DNA from: Candidatus Zixiibacteriota bacterium
Lineage (GTDB): Bacteria; Zixibacteria; MSB-5A5; GN15; PGXB01
Reading direction: 5' to 3'
Length of the DNA stretch: 64,000 bases
NCBI GenBank assembly: GCA_026397505.1
Contig: JAPLUR010000045.1
Span: 1-64,000 of the forward strand
The notes under the pieces were generated by a model. That model saw only the letters and a list, made by a program, of their open reading frames with translations. It was not told the DNA's origin and made no database searches. Every line of letters starts with the position of its first letter. The stretch's first letter is position 1. Shown piece by piece: positions 7,405 through 16,213 of this stretch. Position numbers and translations under genes: made by a program.

Positions 7405-9537
7405 CTAAATCGGGAAATATAACGTGAAGTCGGTTCCCTTCCCATATTCAGAGTCAATTTTGAGCGTTCCACCATGGGCGGCGATAATCCTTTCGACCAC
7501 GGCCAGCCCCAGACCGGTTCCAGTCGCTTTAGTAGTGTAATATCGTTCAAAGACTTTGGCCAGATTCTCCTTTTTGATCCCGGCGCCGTTATCGGAAACG
7601 GTCACGGCCAGAAAGTCTGATTTTTTGAATGATGGACGGTCAATTCGTCCCCAAACACGAATCTGTCCCCCCTCCTTAATCGCATCAACCGAGTTGAGGA
7701 AAAGATTCAGGAATATCTCCAGAATCTGGTTTTTGTTTACCGGGATTTCCCAGTTACAGGTCTCATATTCGTCAGAGAAAGTAATCTCCTTCTTCTTGAA
7801 TTCCGGCTTTAATAGTTCGGCGGCGCGCTTGATAATTTTTCTGATATCTCGAATCTCGGTCTCGTACTTATGGGGCCGGGAAAAATCAACCAGTTCCTTT
7901 ACCAGGTCATTGAGACGATGAATTTCTTCCTCGGCCATGGCAAAGAACTCGGCATCCTTGGCCATTTCAGGCCCTTTATCTCGGAGGATTTGGATCCACC
8001 CTTTGATATTGGTCAGCGGTTTTCGGAGATCGTGGGAGATTTCGGATATCATATTTCCCATGGTGAGAAGACGAGTCGCATTTAGAAGCGCTTTCTCCCT
8101 TTCGTAAAAGACCGATGCATGCGATATAATCAGGCGCGCCAGAGAGATTTCCTGAGATGTATAGGCTCTATCGCTGTCGGAGCCAAGGCAATAAATATGT
8201 CTCAATTCACCTTCCTGGAGCACCGGCAAGGCGGTAAAATTGGAACGCGGTTTGGGATAGGCAGGGCATAGAGCAATATGATCGGCCAGGTACTTCGACA
8301 ATCCGGAAATATCATCAAGATCGATCTGTTCCAGTTCCAGATTATCAACCACAATTTCCTCGGTCTTGACCAGGTCGAGATTGATTGAGCCACTATCGGT
8401 CAGCGGAATATTGGTTCCAGCCGCTCCGATAGGGTTCAGGCTTCCGGCCCCCGATTGCCATTCAAACCAGAGGGCAAAATCGATCGGCATCAATTTCTTG
8501 AGATATTCAAAGACGGCCTGCCGCATCGCCGCCACCGAACCGACCGAGGAGAGCCGCTGGGAAAGCTCAAAGAGGATGGAGAATTCCCGGAGTTTCTGCA
8601 AATTGTTTTCAAACTGGCGGACATCGTCAATGGCAACGGCGGCCTGGGAAGCAAAAGTCGTGAGTAGCTTCAGGTCATGCTCGGTGAATCTCTGGCCGCC
8701 CTGTTTGTTGGCCATGTTGATGACCCCCATGATTCGCTCGCTGACTTTTAACGGGACACAAAGCAGGGAAGCCGAACTATAGCGCTCCTTATTTATCCTT
8801 TTAAATCGTTCATCCTTTTCAACATCGTCGACAATCAGAGGGGCGCCCGATTGTGCCACATATCCGGCGATGGAGGAGCCGACCGGCAGCCTGACTGTTT
8901 CGGCCAGCTTCTTATCGAGCCCTATCGAGGATTCAATGGTCAGGAATTCACCAGACGGGTTGATTAGCATCAGGGAGCCGATTTCTGCCTGAGTCACTCC
9001 CGCCGCCAGAGTGACAATCTTGTTAAGCAGCTCTTTTAAGTTTAGAGTCGAACCAAGCGATTTGCCCGCTTCATAAAGAGCATTAATTTCCTGGAGGCGG
9101 TTATTAAGATTAAGATTGACCAGTTTGAGATCCTCAACGAGTCTTTTGCGGGCGATATCGGATTCTCGTTTTTCCAGCCCTCTTTTTACCGAGATGGCCA
9201 ACTGCGAAAATTCAACCGGTTTGAGGAGGTATTCAAAAGCGCCGTTCCTTATCGCCTCGAGGGCTGTTTCCAGCGAAGCATAGCCCGTCATAAGAATGAC
9301 GATGGCCCCCGGGTCGACTTCCCGCGCGACTCGAAGGATATCCAGTCCCGAAAGATGCGGCATCTTTATATCGGTCAGGATCAGGTCGAATCGCTCTCTT
9401 TTAAGCTTCTCGACCGCATCAACCGCCGACTGAGTGGTGACGACCTTATAGCCGTTACCTGAAAGAAGTTTTTCCAGAGATTCGCACATCCGCACCTCAT
9501 CATCGATTACCAGAATTCTTTCAGATACGCCAGTCAT
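7405..9537 (-). CDS. hybrid histidine kinase with N-terminal receiver and GAF domains
   Basis: A 710-residue soluble signalling protein. Receiver domain 1-125 has Asp56 in LTDIKMP and Lys106 in LLKPVEF. A coiled-coil linker leads to a GAF domain (about 155-310: AEIGSLMLINPSGEFL, LLCVPLKVSERIMGVINMAN) and a second, weaker GAF-like region (about 320-480). HisKA has His502 in EISHDLRKPLTNIKGW, and HATPase_c has N-box NLFLNSVDAI, DNGAGI and TGTGLGLAVV. No membrane segment is seen, so the input is cytosolic or comes from the preceding kinase. It overlaps the upstream kinase gene by 17 bases. A receiver at the N terminus suggests phosphorelay from another kinase, plausibly the neighbour 9521-10876. 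Confidence 0.9.
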   Translation of the reverse strand: MTGVSERILVIDDEVRMCESLEKLLSGNGYKVVTTQSAVDAVEKLKRERFDLILTDIKMPHLSGLDILRVAREVDPGAIVILMTGYASLETALEAIRNGAFEYLLKPVEFSQLAISVKRGLEKRESDIARKRLVEDLKLVNLNLNNRLQEINALYEAGKSLGSTLNLKELLNKIVTLAAGVTQAEIGSLMLINPSGEFLTIESSIGLDKKLAETVRLPVGSSIAGYVAQSGAPLIVDDVEKDERFKRINKERYSSASLLCVPLKVSERIMGVINMANKQGGQRFTEHDLKLLTTFASQAAVAIDDVRQFENNLQKLREFSILFELSQRLSSVGSVAAMRQAVFEYLKKLMPIDFALWFEWQSGAGSLNPIGAAGTNIPLTDSGSINLDLVKTEEIVVDNLELEQIDLDDISGLSKYLADHIALCPAYPKPRSNFTALPVLQEGELRHIYCLGSDSDRAYTSQEISLARLIISHASVFYEREKALLNATRLLTMGNMISEISHDLRKPLTNIKGWIQILRDKGPEMAKDAEFFAMAEEEIHRLNDLVKELVDFSRPHKYETEIRDIRKIIKRAAELLKPEFKKKEITFSDEYETCNWEIPVNKNQILEIFLNLFLNSVDAIKEGGQIRVWGRIDRPSFKKSDFLAVTVSDNGAGIKKENLAKVFERYYTTKATGTGLGLAVVERIIAAHGGTLKIDSEYGKGTDFTLYFPI

Positions 9538-10876
9538 ACGCCTTTTCCTTCTGTTCTATCGGCAGGACAATTTCAAAACATCCCCCGGTATCGGCATTAT
9601 GATACTCTATCGACCCACCGTGATTTTTAATTATGCCGTAACAGACAGAAAGTCCCAGACCGCTCCCTCCCCGTTCCTCTTTGGTCGTAAAAAACGGCTC
9701 GAAAATATATTGAATATGCTGGGGGTCAATTCCAGGCCCGGTATCTTTCATACATAACCTGATAGTATGGTCGTGGGATTTGACTGAGATTTCCACCGCC
9801 CCTCCATCTTTTATCGCCTCTTTGGCATTTATGAGGAGGTTCAAAAAGACCTGTTTGAGCCCATCGGGCCAGGCCATAATGTGAGGCGTTTCCATTTCAG
9901 CATTCAGGGTCATTTTCACACCGGCCTCATCCATCTGGCGCTGCATCAGCGCCACAACCTCGTTGATAAGCCCAACCAGATCGGTTCGGACAAACTTGAT
10001 AACCCGAGGACGATAAAAATCGAGCAATTGCCGGACAATCATGGCAATGCGGTCAATTTCCTGGCTGACAACATTCAGATATTCCGCGGTCGGGCCTTTC
10101 TCCTCGAGATCGCGGCTAATGAGAAGCAAGTAATTTTTTATTATCCCCAGAGGATTATTTACCTCATGGGCAATCTTGGCTGAAAGCTCGCCCAGCGCCG
10201 CCAGTCTTTCCGACTGCAGCAGCAATTCCTGAGCCTTTTGCAGCTTATTCAACGCCTCTTCTTCCGATTCATACAATCGGGCGTTTTCAATCGAAACGGC
10301 CGTCTGATTGGCCAGAATGGAAAGAAATTCGATATCGTCATCAAGATAGGGTTGATGGGAGGCTTTATCGGAGATAATCAAGAAGCCTCGCAGCTTGGTC
10401 TGGAAAATGAGCGGGACGACCAGCCCGGCGGGAAAATGCCGGATAAAGCCGATATCATCGGTGGGCGCAAATTTCCGCTCGATATCCTCAAGCTGAACGG
10501 GGCGATTAAGGGCGGTAATATAGCGCCCGAAACGTCCCTCGGGATCGATGGTAATCGATTCATCGGGAAAGGGCGCCGACCCTTTCACTCGTGCCAGTCG
10601 GAACTCTTTCTTGCCTATTTCGAGGGGAAGATATAAGACCGCCTTGGCGGCTCCCATCTGCCCCATCGAGGTCAGGACAAAGGAATCCAGAAGGGTTTCA
10701 TAATTGAGAACCGCATTGAAATTGCGGCTCAATTCAAAAATAGTGTAAAGGTCGAAAAGCTTTCGTTTCAAGTGGCGGTTGGAGGCGGTTAATTCCACCA
10801 GCTTCTGATTGACTTCGGCCCGGAGCGACCGCTCCGAATTGGTCTTGGTCTTCTTGGCGCCTTTTTTATCTTTCAT
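9521..10876 (-). CDS. GAF-domain sensor histidine kinase
   Basis: A 451-residue soluble kinase. The start at 10876 (MKDKKGAKK) is chosen for its AGGA seven bases upstream; an earlier in-frame start would add 19 unlikely residues. A basic N-terminal coiled coil precedes a GAF domain (about 45-205; KKLFDLYTIFELSRNFNAV, AGLVVPLIFQTKLRGFLII). HisKA has His237 in KIAHEVNNPLGIIKNY, and HATPase_c has NLLINAKEAI, DTGPGI and GSGLGLSV. The PAS/GAF plus HEVNNPL type resembles NtrB-like kinases that drive NtrC regulators, as found two genes downstream. The gene starts inside the folC 3' end (11-base overlap), implying coupling. Confidence 0.9.
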   Translation of the reverse strand: MKDKKGAKKTKTNSERSLRAEVNQKLVELTASNRHLKRKLFDLYTIFELSRNFNAVLNYETLLDSFVLTSMGQMGAAKAVLYLPLEIGKKEFRLARVKGSAPFPDESITIDPEGRFGRYITALNRPVQLEDIERKFAPTDDIGFIRHFPAGLVVPLIFQTKLRGFLIISDKASHQPYLDDDIEFLSILANQTAVSIENARLYESEEEALNKLQKAQELLLQSERLAALGELSAKIAHEVNNPLGIIKNYLLLISRDLEEKGPTAEYLNVVSQEIDRIAMIVRQLLDFYRPRVIKFVRTDLVGLINEVVALMQRQMDEAGVKMTLNAEMETPHIMAWPDGLKQVFLNLLINAKEAIKDGGAVEISVKSHDHTIRLCMKDTGPGIDPQHIQYIFEPFFTTKEERGGSGLGLSVCYGIIKNHGGSIEYHNADTGGCFEIVLPIEQKEKAYDWRI

Positions 10877-12158
10877 AAATCCTATCCATCCCGGCCATAA
10901 ACTCACCCACCCCATAATGTGAACCGCAGACAATTACTATATCGTCCGGGGCAGCCGAATTTATCATCATCTTTGCCGCCGTTGTGAGGCTGGCGAAGGT
11001 CCTGACCCAAGAAACTTTTCGGTCGAACAGGGATGCAATCTCCTGGGGCGAGGCGGTGCGAGGCGTATCCAGACGGGCCACCGCCACTCTTCTCACAATC
11101 GGAATTAGCGGTTTTATAGTTCCTCTCAGATCCTTGGTATTCACCAGCCCGATGACCATGTCGGCTTTTCGTCGCGGAAACATTTCGCGGAAACATGCCG
11201 CCATTGCCCCCGCGCCGGCCGGATTGTGGCCAACATCCAGAATTACGACCGGTTTCCCCCGGCGCCTGACAATCTGGAATCTTCCGGGCCAGTAGGTATT
11301 TTCCAACCCTCTGCGAATATCAACCCGACTCACCCGAAAACCGGAGCCTCCAAGCATCACAGCCGCCTGAATGGCCACGGCCGCATTGGTCATCTGATGA
11401 TTGCCCGGCAAAGAAGATCGCAAATCCTTCAGTGTCAGCCCATCACGATGATAGTCGAAAAGGAAATTGCCGCCCGAGCGCGAAAAATCTCTCGCCGAGA
11501 CAGTGGCAAGAGAAGCAGATCTCTGGCGGGCCGCCTTTTCTATCACTTTTCTAGCCGACGAAGGGAGGATGCCTATCAAAACCGGAACTGATTCCTTAAT
11601 TATCCCGGCCTTCTCGAAAGCAATTTTAGGGAGCGTATTTCCAAGGATGTCGGTATGGTCATAAGAGATATCGGTTATAATCGACAGCAGGGGTCGGAGC
11701 GTATTGGTGGCATCAAGACGTCCCCCCAGGCCGGTCTCAATTACCGCAATATCGACTTTCCTGTCGGCGAAATAGCTGAAACCCAGAGCGGTGCAAACCT
11801 CAAAAAAGGTGATCTTCTTCCGAGCAATGAGCGTTCTATTCTCTTCTATGAATCGGGTAATGTATCCTTCATTGATAAGCGCACCGTTGACTTTTATTCT
11901 CTCCCGAAAATCAACCAGATGCGGGGAAGTGAACAGGGCGGTCTTATATCCGGCCTGCCGCAGGATCGAGTCGATATAGGCGGCCGTGGAACCTTTCCCA
12001 TTAGTCCCCGCGATATGAATTGACCGAAATTTATTCTGAGGATTGTCCATTTTGTCCAGCAGGCCTGAAATATTTTCCAATCCCAATTTCATGCCGAACA
12101 TTTCTCGGGAGAGGATAAATCGCAGAGCCGATTCATATCCGCCGATCTTTTTTGCCAT
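10866..12158 (-). CDS. folC: bifunctional folylpolyglutamate / dihydrofolate synthase
   Basis: A 430-residue Mur-ligase-fold enzyme adding Glu to dihydropteroate and to folates. The ATP loop AGTNGKGSTAAYIDSIL lies near residue 50, and ETGLGGRLDATN and ITDISYDHTDILGNTL are the FolC signatures. ILDVGHNPAG lies at the start of the C-terminal domain. The length is typical. It follows accD by five bases, the same accD-folC order as in E. coli and many other bacteria, and runs into the histidine kinase gene. Confidence 0.95.
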   Translation of the reverse strand: MAKKIGGYESALRFILSREMFGMKLGLENISGLLDKMDNPQNKFRSIHIAGTNGKGSTAAYIDSILRQAGYKTALFTSPHLVDFRERIKVNGALINEGYITRFIEENRTLIARKKITFFEVCTALGFSYFADRKVDIAVIETGLGGRLDATNTLRPLLSIITDISYDHTDILGNTLPKIAFEKAGIIKESVPVLIGILPSSARKVIEKAARQRSASLATVSARDFSRSGGNFLFDYHRDGLTLKDLRSSLPGNHQMTNAAVAIQAAVMLGGSGFRVSRVDIRRGLENTYWPGRFQIVRRRGKPVVILDVGHNPAGAGAMAACFREMFPRRKADMVIGLVNTKDLRGTIKPLIPIVRRVAVARLDTPRTASPQEIASLFDRKVSWVRTFASLTTAAKMMINSAAPDDIVIVCGSHYGVGEFMAGMDRIYER

Positions 12159-12163
12159 AACGA

Positions 12164-13003
12164 TTATCTCTGAAAATATTTTAACAGGAGCGCCAGAGTT
12201 TCCCGAAGCCGGCTGCGCTCGACAATTTTGTCGAGAAAACCCTTTTCGAGAAAGAATTCTGAAGATTGGAAGCCGGGCGGGAGGTCCTGCCCGATAGTCT
12301 GCTGGATGACCCGGGGGCCCGCAAAACCAAGGAGCGCTTTCGGCTCGGCAATCGTGACATCGCCCAGCGAGGCATAACTGGCCATAACGCCGGCCGTGGT
12401 CGGATTGGTGAGCACCGAAATATATGGAAGCCCCTTCTCGGCCAGCACCGCCAGCAGGGCTGAGGTTTTGGCCATTTGCATCAGCGAGAGTATCCCCTCC
12501 TGCATCCGCGCCCCGCCGGAGCAGGAAACAATGATAAGTGGAATATTTCGCTCTATGGCCCGTTCAATAGCCCGGGCAATCTTCTCCCCCACCACCGAAC
12601 CCATCGACCCGCCGACAAATTCAAAATCCATGATGGCAAAAGATATCTCGATCGAATCGATTTTGCCGATTCCGGCGATAACGGCATCAGTGAGACCCGA
12701 TTTGGCCTGGGCCCCTTTGATGCGGTCGGGATATTTCTTGGAGTCGCGGAATTTAAGGGGATCCATCGATTCCAGATTGGCATCAAACTCTTCCAGTTCA
12801 CCGTTATCCAGAATGATTTTAATATATTTCCGGCTGGAAATACGAAAATGATATTTGCAGCCGGCACAGACCCAGAAATTGGCCTCGAGCTGTTTGGTAT
12901 AGATAATCTCGCCGCAGGAGGAGCATTTCGACCAGAGGCCGTCCGGAATTTCTTTCCGTTCCTGCGGGGTCAGACCATCCTTAGTTTTTCGAAACCAGTC
13001 CAT
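12164..13003 (-). CDS. accD: acetyl-CoA carboxylase carboxyltransferase subunit beta
   Basis: A 279-residue beta subunit of the carboxyltransferase that makes malonyl-CoA for fatty-acid synthesis; the alpha subunit is not in this window. The N-terminal zinc ribbon is CSSCGE (C27, C30) with CAGC about 16 residues later. The crotonase-type core has SCSGGARMQEG with the oxyanion-hole Gly-Gly and TNPTTAGVMASYASLGD. It lies three bases after rimI and five bases before folC. Confidence 0.97.
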   Translation of the reverse strand: MDWFRKTKDGLTPQERKEIPDGLWSKCSSCGEIIYTKQLEANFWVCAGCKYHFRISSRKYIKIILDNGELEEFDANLESMDPLKFRDSKKYPDRIKGAQAKSGLTDAVIAGIGKIDSIEISFAIMDFEFVGGSMGSVVGEKIARAIERAIERNIPLIIVSCSGGARMQEGILSLMQMAKTSALLAVLAEKGLPYISVLTNPTTAGVMASYASLGDVTIAEPKALLGFAGPRVIQQTIGQDLPPGFQSSEFFLEKGFLDKIVERSRLRETLALLLKYFQR

Positions 13004-13006
13004 AGT

Positions 13007-13486
13007 TTATTGCGATTCATCCGTCAGGGTTTTGACCATCACCACGGCATCTTCGGGGGGCATCCGATAATATTTGGGCCGCCGATACAGCTCAAAGAAG
13101 CCGAACTGGTTATATAAATTAATGGCGGCCGTGTTGCTGGGCCGCACATCCAGAAATATATAGTCGCACTCTCCCTTTCTGGAGATTTCTAAGATACTAT
13201 TTAATAGAATTTTGGCAATAGCTTTTCCCCGGAATTCGGGAACCACCCCGATATTGGTCAAGTGGGCTTCCCCAGGGCCGATTATATACCCGGCATAACC
13301 GGCAATTACTCCGCCCACCTCGGACACAATAATTCCCCGGCCATTATTGTCCAGTTCTTCCTCGAAAGCCACAGTTGGCCAAGGATCGGGGAAAATTCTG
13401 TTCTCGATAAGAACAATGGTGGAAATATCTGACCGGGCCATCGGTCGGATAATAACTTCCTCTTTTACTCTCTCGGGGTCGCTCAT
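13007..13486 (-). CDS. rimI: ribosomal-protein/TsaD N-acetyltransferase RimI
   Basis: A 159-residue GNAT enzyme. The acetyl-CoA loop region is LTNIGVVPEFRGKAIAKILL, where the usual R/Q-x-x-G-x-A is R-G-K-A, and LDVRPSNTAAINLYNQFGF is the RimI signature before the last strand. The family acetylates ribosomal protein S18 in E. coli and is usually found with tsaB. The start overlaps the tsaB stop as ATGA, showing translational coupling. Confidence 0.9.
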   Translation of the reverse strand: MSDPERVKEEVIIRPMARSDISTIVLIENRIFPDPWPTVAFEEELDNNGRGIIVSEVGGVIAGYAGYIIGPGEAHLTNIGVVPEFRGKAIAKILLNSILEISRKGECDYIFLDVRPSNTAAINLYNQFGFFELYRRPKYYRMPPEDAVVMVKTLTDESQ

Positions 13487-14160
13487 GGCTCCTTCCTGAC
13501 AGGGAATTTTTGAATATAGAGCGGCTCCAACCTTTCGATATCTTCGCCCCCGGTTTCCAGCAGTCTTTTGCCGCCGGCACGGAAAAGGTCGGCCATATCG
13601 GGAGAAAACTGATCCGGAGAGATGATATGACTCGTAAGGGAATCGATATTGACGGCCTCAAAATCAAGCGGAAACAACGGCCGTCCCTTGAGATGCGCGT
13701 CCAGGTCGTCTTTCCGGACGACAGTTATTCGGCTATCATCAAAATCGGTGGTCTCCACTATTCCTAGGTAAAACTCATCCCGTCGGGAGGGGACAATCAT
13801 GCCGGTCGGGCCGAATTGCTCGAACAGGCGGGGCGCATTGGAGGAAAATATCGAAACACCAATCACTGAAATCCTGAGCGCCACGGCCAGCCCTTTGGCC
13901 GCGGCCATTCCAATGCGCAGGCCGGTAAACGAACCGGGGCCGGTCGAGACAATTATTCCTTCAAGTTGCTCTTTCCCCACCCGATTTCGGCTCAAAACCT
14001 CGGAAATCAATTTGAAAATGAATTCGGCATGACGAAACCGGTCATGGCTTTCGAAAAAATCAAAACGACTGCCGCTTAGGGAAAGGCCGACCCGCAATAC
14101 TGAAGTGGAACTTTCTATGGCCAGTAGATTGGGTATGATTTCAAACATATTCTTTTGCAA
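13483..14160 (-). CDS. tsaB: tRNA t6A biosynthesis protein TsaB
   Basis: A 225-residue ASKHA-fold protein, the scaffold partner of TsaD in making threonylcarbamoyl-adenosine at position 37 of ANN-decoding tRNAs. LLAIESSTSVLRVGL is the N-terminal phosphate-like loop, and STGPGSFTGLRIGMAAAKGL is the TsaB signature. It lies between tsaE and rimI in the common tsaE-tsaB-rimI order. tsaD and tsaC are not in the window. Confidence 0.95.
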   Translation of the reverse strand: MQKNMFEIIPNLLAIESSTSVLRVGLSLSGSRFDFFESHDRFRHAEFIFKLISEVLSRNRVGKEQLEGIIVSTGPGSFTGLRIGMAAAKGLAVALRISVIGVSIFSSNAPRLFEQFGPTGMIVPSRRDEFYLGIVETTDFDDSRITVVRKDDLDAHLKGRPLFPLDFEAVNIDSLTSHIISPDQFSPDMADLFRAGGKRLLETGGEDIERLEPLYIQKFPVRKEP

Positions 14161-14162
14161 TT

Positions 14163-14609
14163 TTAATCTCTCAGAAGAGTGATGCTGAGACGCCGTTCAT
14201 TTTCCGAAATGATATCAATCGCCACTTCAACCCTTTTTTCCGGGAGAAATTCCTCGGCTTTCTCTCCCCATTCGACAACGACGATGCCATCACGAAGAAG
14301 ATAATCATCCCAACCTATTTGATACAACTCCGACACTAATTTCATCCGATAAAGGTCAAAATGAAAAAGAGGTCTGGAGCCATAATATTCATTCACCAGA
14401 GTAAACGACGGGGATTTTATTTCCTCCTCTTTAACCCCCAATCCGAGGGCAATGCCCTTGATAAAGCAGGTTTTCCCGGCGCCGAGCGGGCCGGTCAGAA
14501 CTACCAGGTCTCCATTTTGGAGGATAGCGGCAAACCGTCGCCCGGTGCGGATAGTCTCTTCCTCAGACCCGGTTATTATTATATCAATATTTTTCTGAGC
14601 CATGGTCAC
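14163..14609 (-). CDS. tsaE: tRNA t6A biosynthesis ATPase TsaE
   Basis: A 148-residue P-loop ATPase that regulates the TsaBD complex. Walker A is LTGPLGAGKTCFIKG (about residues 38-52), SPSFTLVNEYYG is the switch-like segment, FHFDLYRM follows, and VVVEWGEKAEEFLP is the conserved W-G-E region. The marked start is a GTG overlapping the upstream stop (GTGA); an ATG two codons later (14603) is equally possible. Neither has a strong ribosome-binding site, which supports coupling to the upstream gene. Confidence 0.93.
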   Translation of the reverse strand: MTMAQKNIDIIITGSEEETIRTGRRFAAILQNGDLVVLTGPLGAGKTCFIKGIALGLGVKEEEIKSPSFTLVNEYYGSRPLFHFDLYRMKLVSELYQIGWDDYLLRDGIVVVEWGEKAEEFLPEKRVEVAIDIISENERRLSITLLRD

Positions 14610-16153
14610 TTGGGAGTCATAGTGATGATAGGAACCACCATCTCCTCAAGCGAGATGCCGCCGTGCTGGAACGAATTTTGGAATTGCCGGATATATTCAT
14701 TGTATTTGTTGGGATAGACAAAGTAAAAATCTTCCTTGGCAATGATGTAGGTGGTGGCGAGGTTGAATCGCGGCAGGCGGAAATCCTCCGGCTTCTTTAT
14801 GAGGAGGGCATTTTTCTGGTCACAGTTGAGATTATCGCCGTACTTGTACCGAAGATTGGTGGAAGTATCTCTCCGTCCGTGCGCCATGGTTCCGCGAGAG
14901 CAGAGCACCGAACCGTGGTCGGCGGTGACAATAACGGTGAATTCCTTTTCGGCAAACGATTTCAGAATTGAAAAGAGGGGTGAATGAATGAACCAGCTTT
15001 TCATCAGGGAACGGAAAGCGGCCTCGCTTCCGGCGATTTCTTTCAGGATGACATTATTGGAGCGTCCATGCGCGAGAATATCGAGGAAATTGAAAACAAA
15101 GGCCACCAGTTCCGACTGAAAATAATCGGCCACCCGTTTGGCCAGCACTTCCCCTTCGGTGTTGTCATATATCTTTTCATACCGAACATTGCTATTCAGC
15201 TTGACCTTTTCGGATACGATCAGGTCGGCGAGAAGCTGGTCCTCATTCCGGTTCAGAGAGCCTTCATCGTCATCTTTCCAGTTTTCCGGATATCTTTTGG
15301 CGATGGCATCGGGGAATTGTCCGGCGAAAAGGGCATTGCGGGCAAAAGGGGTGGCGGAGGGAAGAATAGAGAAATAGGTGTCACGTTCAATATTGTAGAA
15401 TTCCGCCAGAAGCGATTCGATTGTCAGCCATTGGTCCAGCCGCATGCAGTCGACCACGACCAGAAGGACTCTGCGTCCCTGCCGCAGCAGGGGAATCATA
15501 TATTTCCGCAGGAGGTCGGGCGATAGAACCGGTCGTTCCTGCGCGAAAATCCATCGGGCGTAATTCTTCTCCAGGTACTTGGTGAATTCGGTATTCCAAT
15601 CCTTGCGTGTTCCGAGATGTGTCTGGGAAAGTCCCGCATCGGGGCTGTTATCCAGTTCCAGATCCCACTCCGCCAGTAACCGGGCTGCCTCCATCCAGTC
15701 TTTCGGCTCCATCACACCGTACAATTTCTGGTTAAAACGATTTACATCGGTGATATACCGTTTCATCTGGCTTTCGGAGATGATTTTCCTGGTATCCAGA
15801 AACCTCTTGATGACCATCAAAACCTGAGAGGGATTGACCGGCTTGGTGAGATAGTCATCTATCTTTTGTCCGATCGCCTCATTCATCAGGCTTTCTTCTT
15901 CGGACTTGGTCACCATCACCACCGGTAAATGCGGTTTGATATCCTTGATTTCCTCAAGCGTTGTGAGACCGTCTTTCCCCGGCATTACCTCATCCAGCAG
16001 GACCAAATCAAGATTCTCATTCCGCACTTTCACCAGCGCATCATCGCCGGAAAGGGCGGTCACCACCTCAAATCCCTTCTGTTCCAGAAAAAGGATATGA
16101 GGTTTCAATGAGTCGATTTCATCATCGACCCATAATATTTTTTTCTTCATCAT
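14606..16153 (-). CDS. porX: PorX-like response regulator with PglZ domain
   Basis: A 515-residue response regulator whose output is an enzyme-like domain, not a DNA-binding one. Receiver 1-125: D10/D11, phospho-acceptor Asp54 in LLDEVMPG, T82 and Lys104. After a helical linker (about 130-205) comes a PglZ/alkaline-phosphatase-superfamily domain with metal-site residues in place: D235 (VVVDCMRLD), T268 (SATPFARN), D358/H362 (LDILAHG), D412/H413 (TADHGS) and H497 (FQHGGISLEEM). This architecture is PorX of Bacteroidetes, which controls type IX secretion and hydrolyses cyclic oligonucleotides in characterised members. A membrane kinase is encoded 60 bases upstream. tsaE starts inside its stop codon. 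The function here is inferred from architecture only. The ATG at 16150 is an alternative start. Confidence 0.88.
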   Translation of the reverse strand: MMKKKILWVDDEIDSLKPHILFLEQKGFEVVTALSGDDALVKVRNENLDLVLLDEVMPGKDGLTTLEEIKDIKPHLPVVMVTKSEEESLMNEAIGQKIDDYLTKPVNPSQVLMVIKRFLDTRKIISESQMKRYITDVNRFNQKLYGVMEPKDWMEAARLLAEWDLELDNSPDAGLSQTHLGTRKDWNTEFTKYLEKNYARWIFAQERPVLSPDLLRKYMIPLLRQGRRVLLVVVDCMRLDQWLTIESLLAEFYNIERDTYFSILPSATPFARNALFAGQFPDAIAKRYPENWKDDDEGSLNRNEDQLLADLIVSEKVKLNSNVRYEKIYDNTEGEVLAKRVADYFQSELVAFVFNFLDILAHGRSNNVILKEIAGSEAAFRSLMKSWFIHSPLFSILKSFAEKEFTVIVTADHGSVLCSRGTMAHGRRDTSTNLRYKYGDNLNCDQKNALLIKKPEDFRLPRFNLATTYIIAKEDFYFVYPNKYNEYIRQFQNSFQHGGISLEEMVVPIITMTPK

Positions 16154-16213
16154 ATTGCTTACTCTTATCCTAATGTAATTCCGGCGCGGTTTGTTCCAGT
16201 ATCCCCGGCCGGT

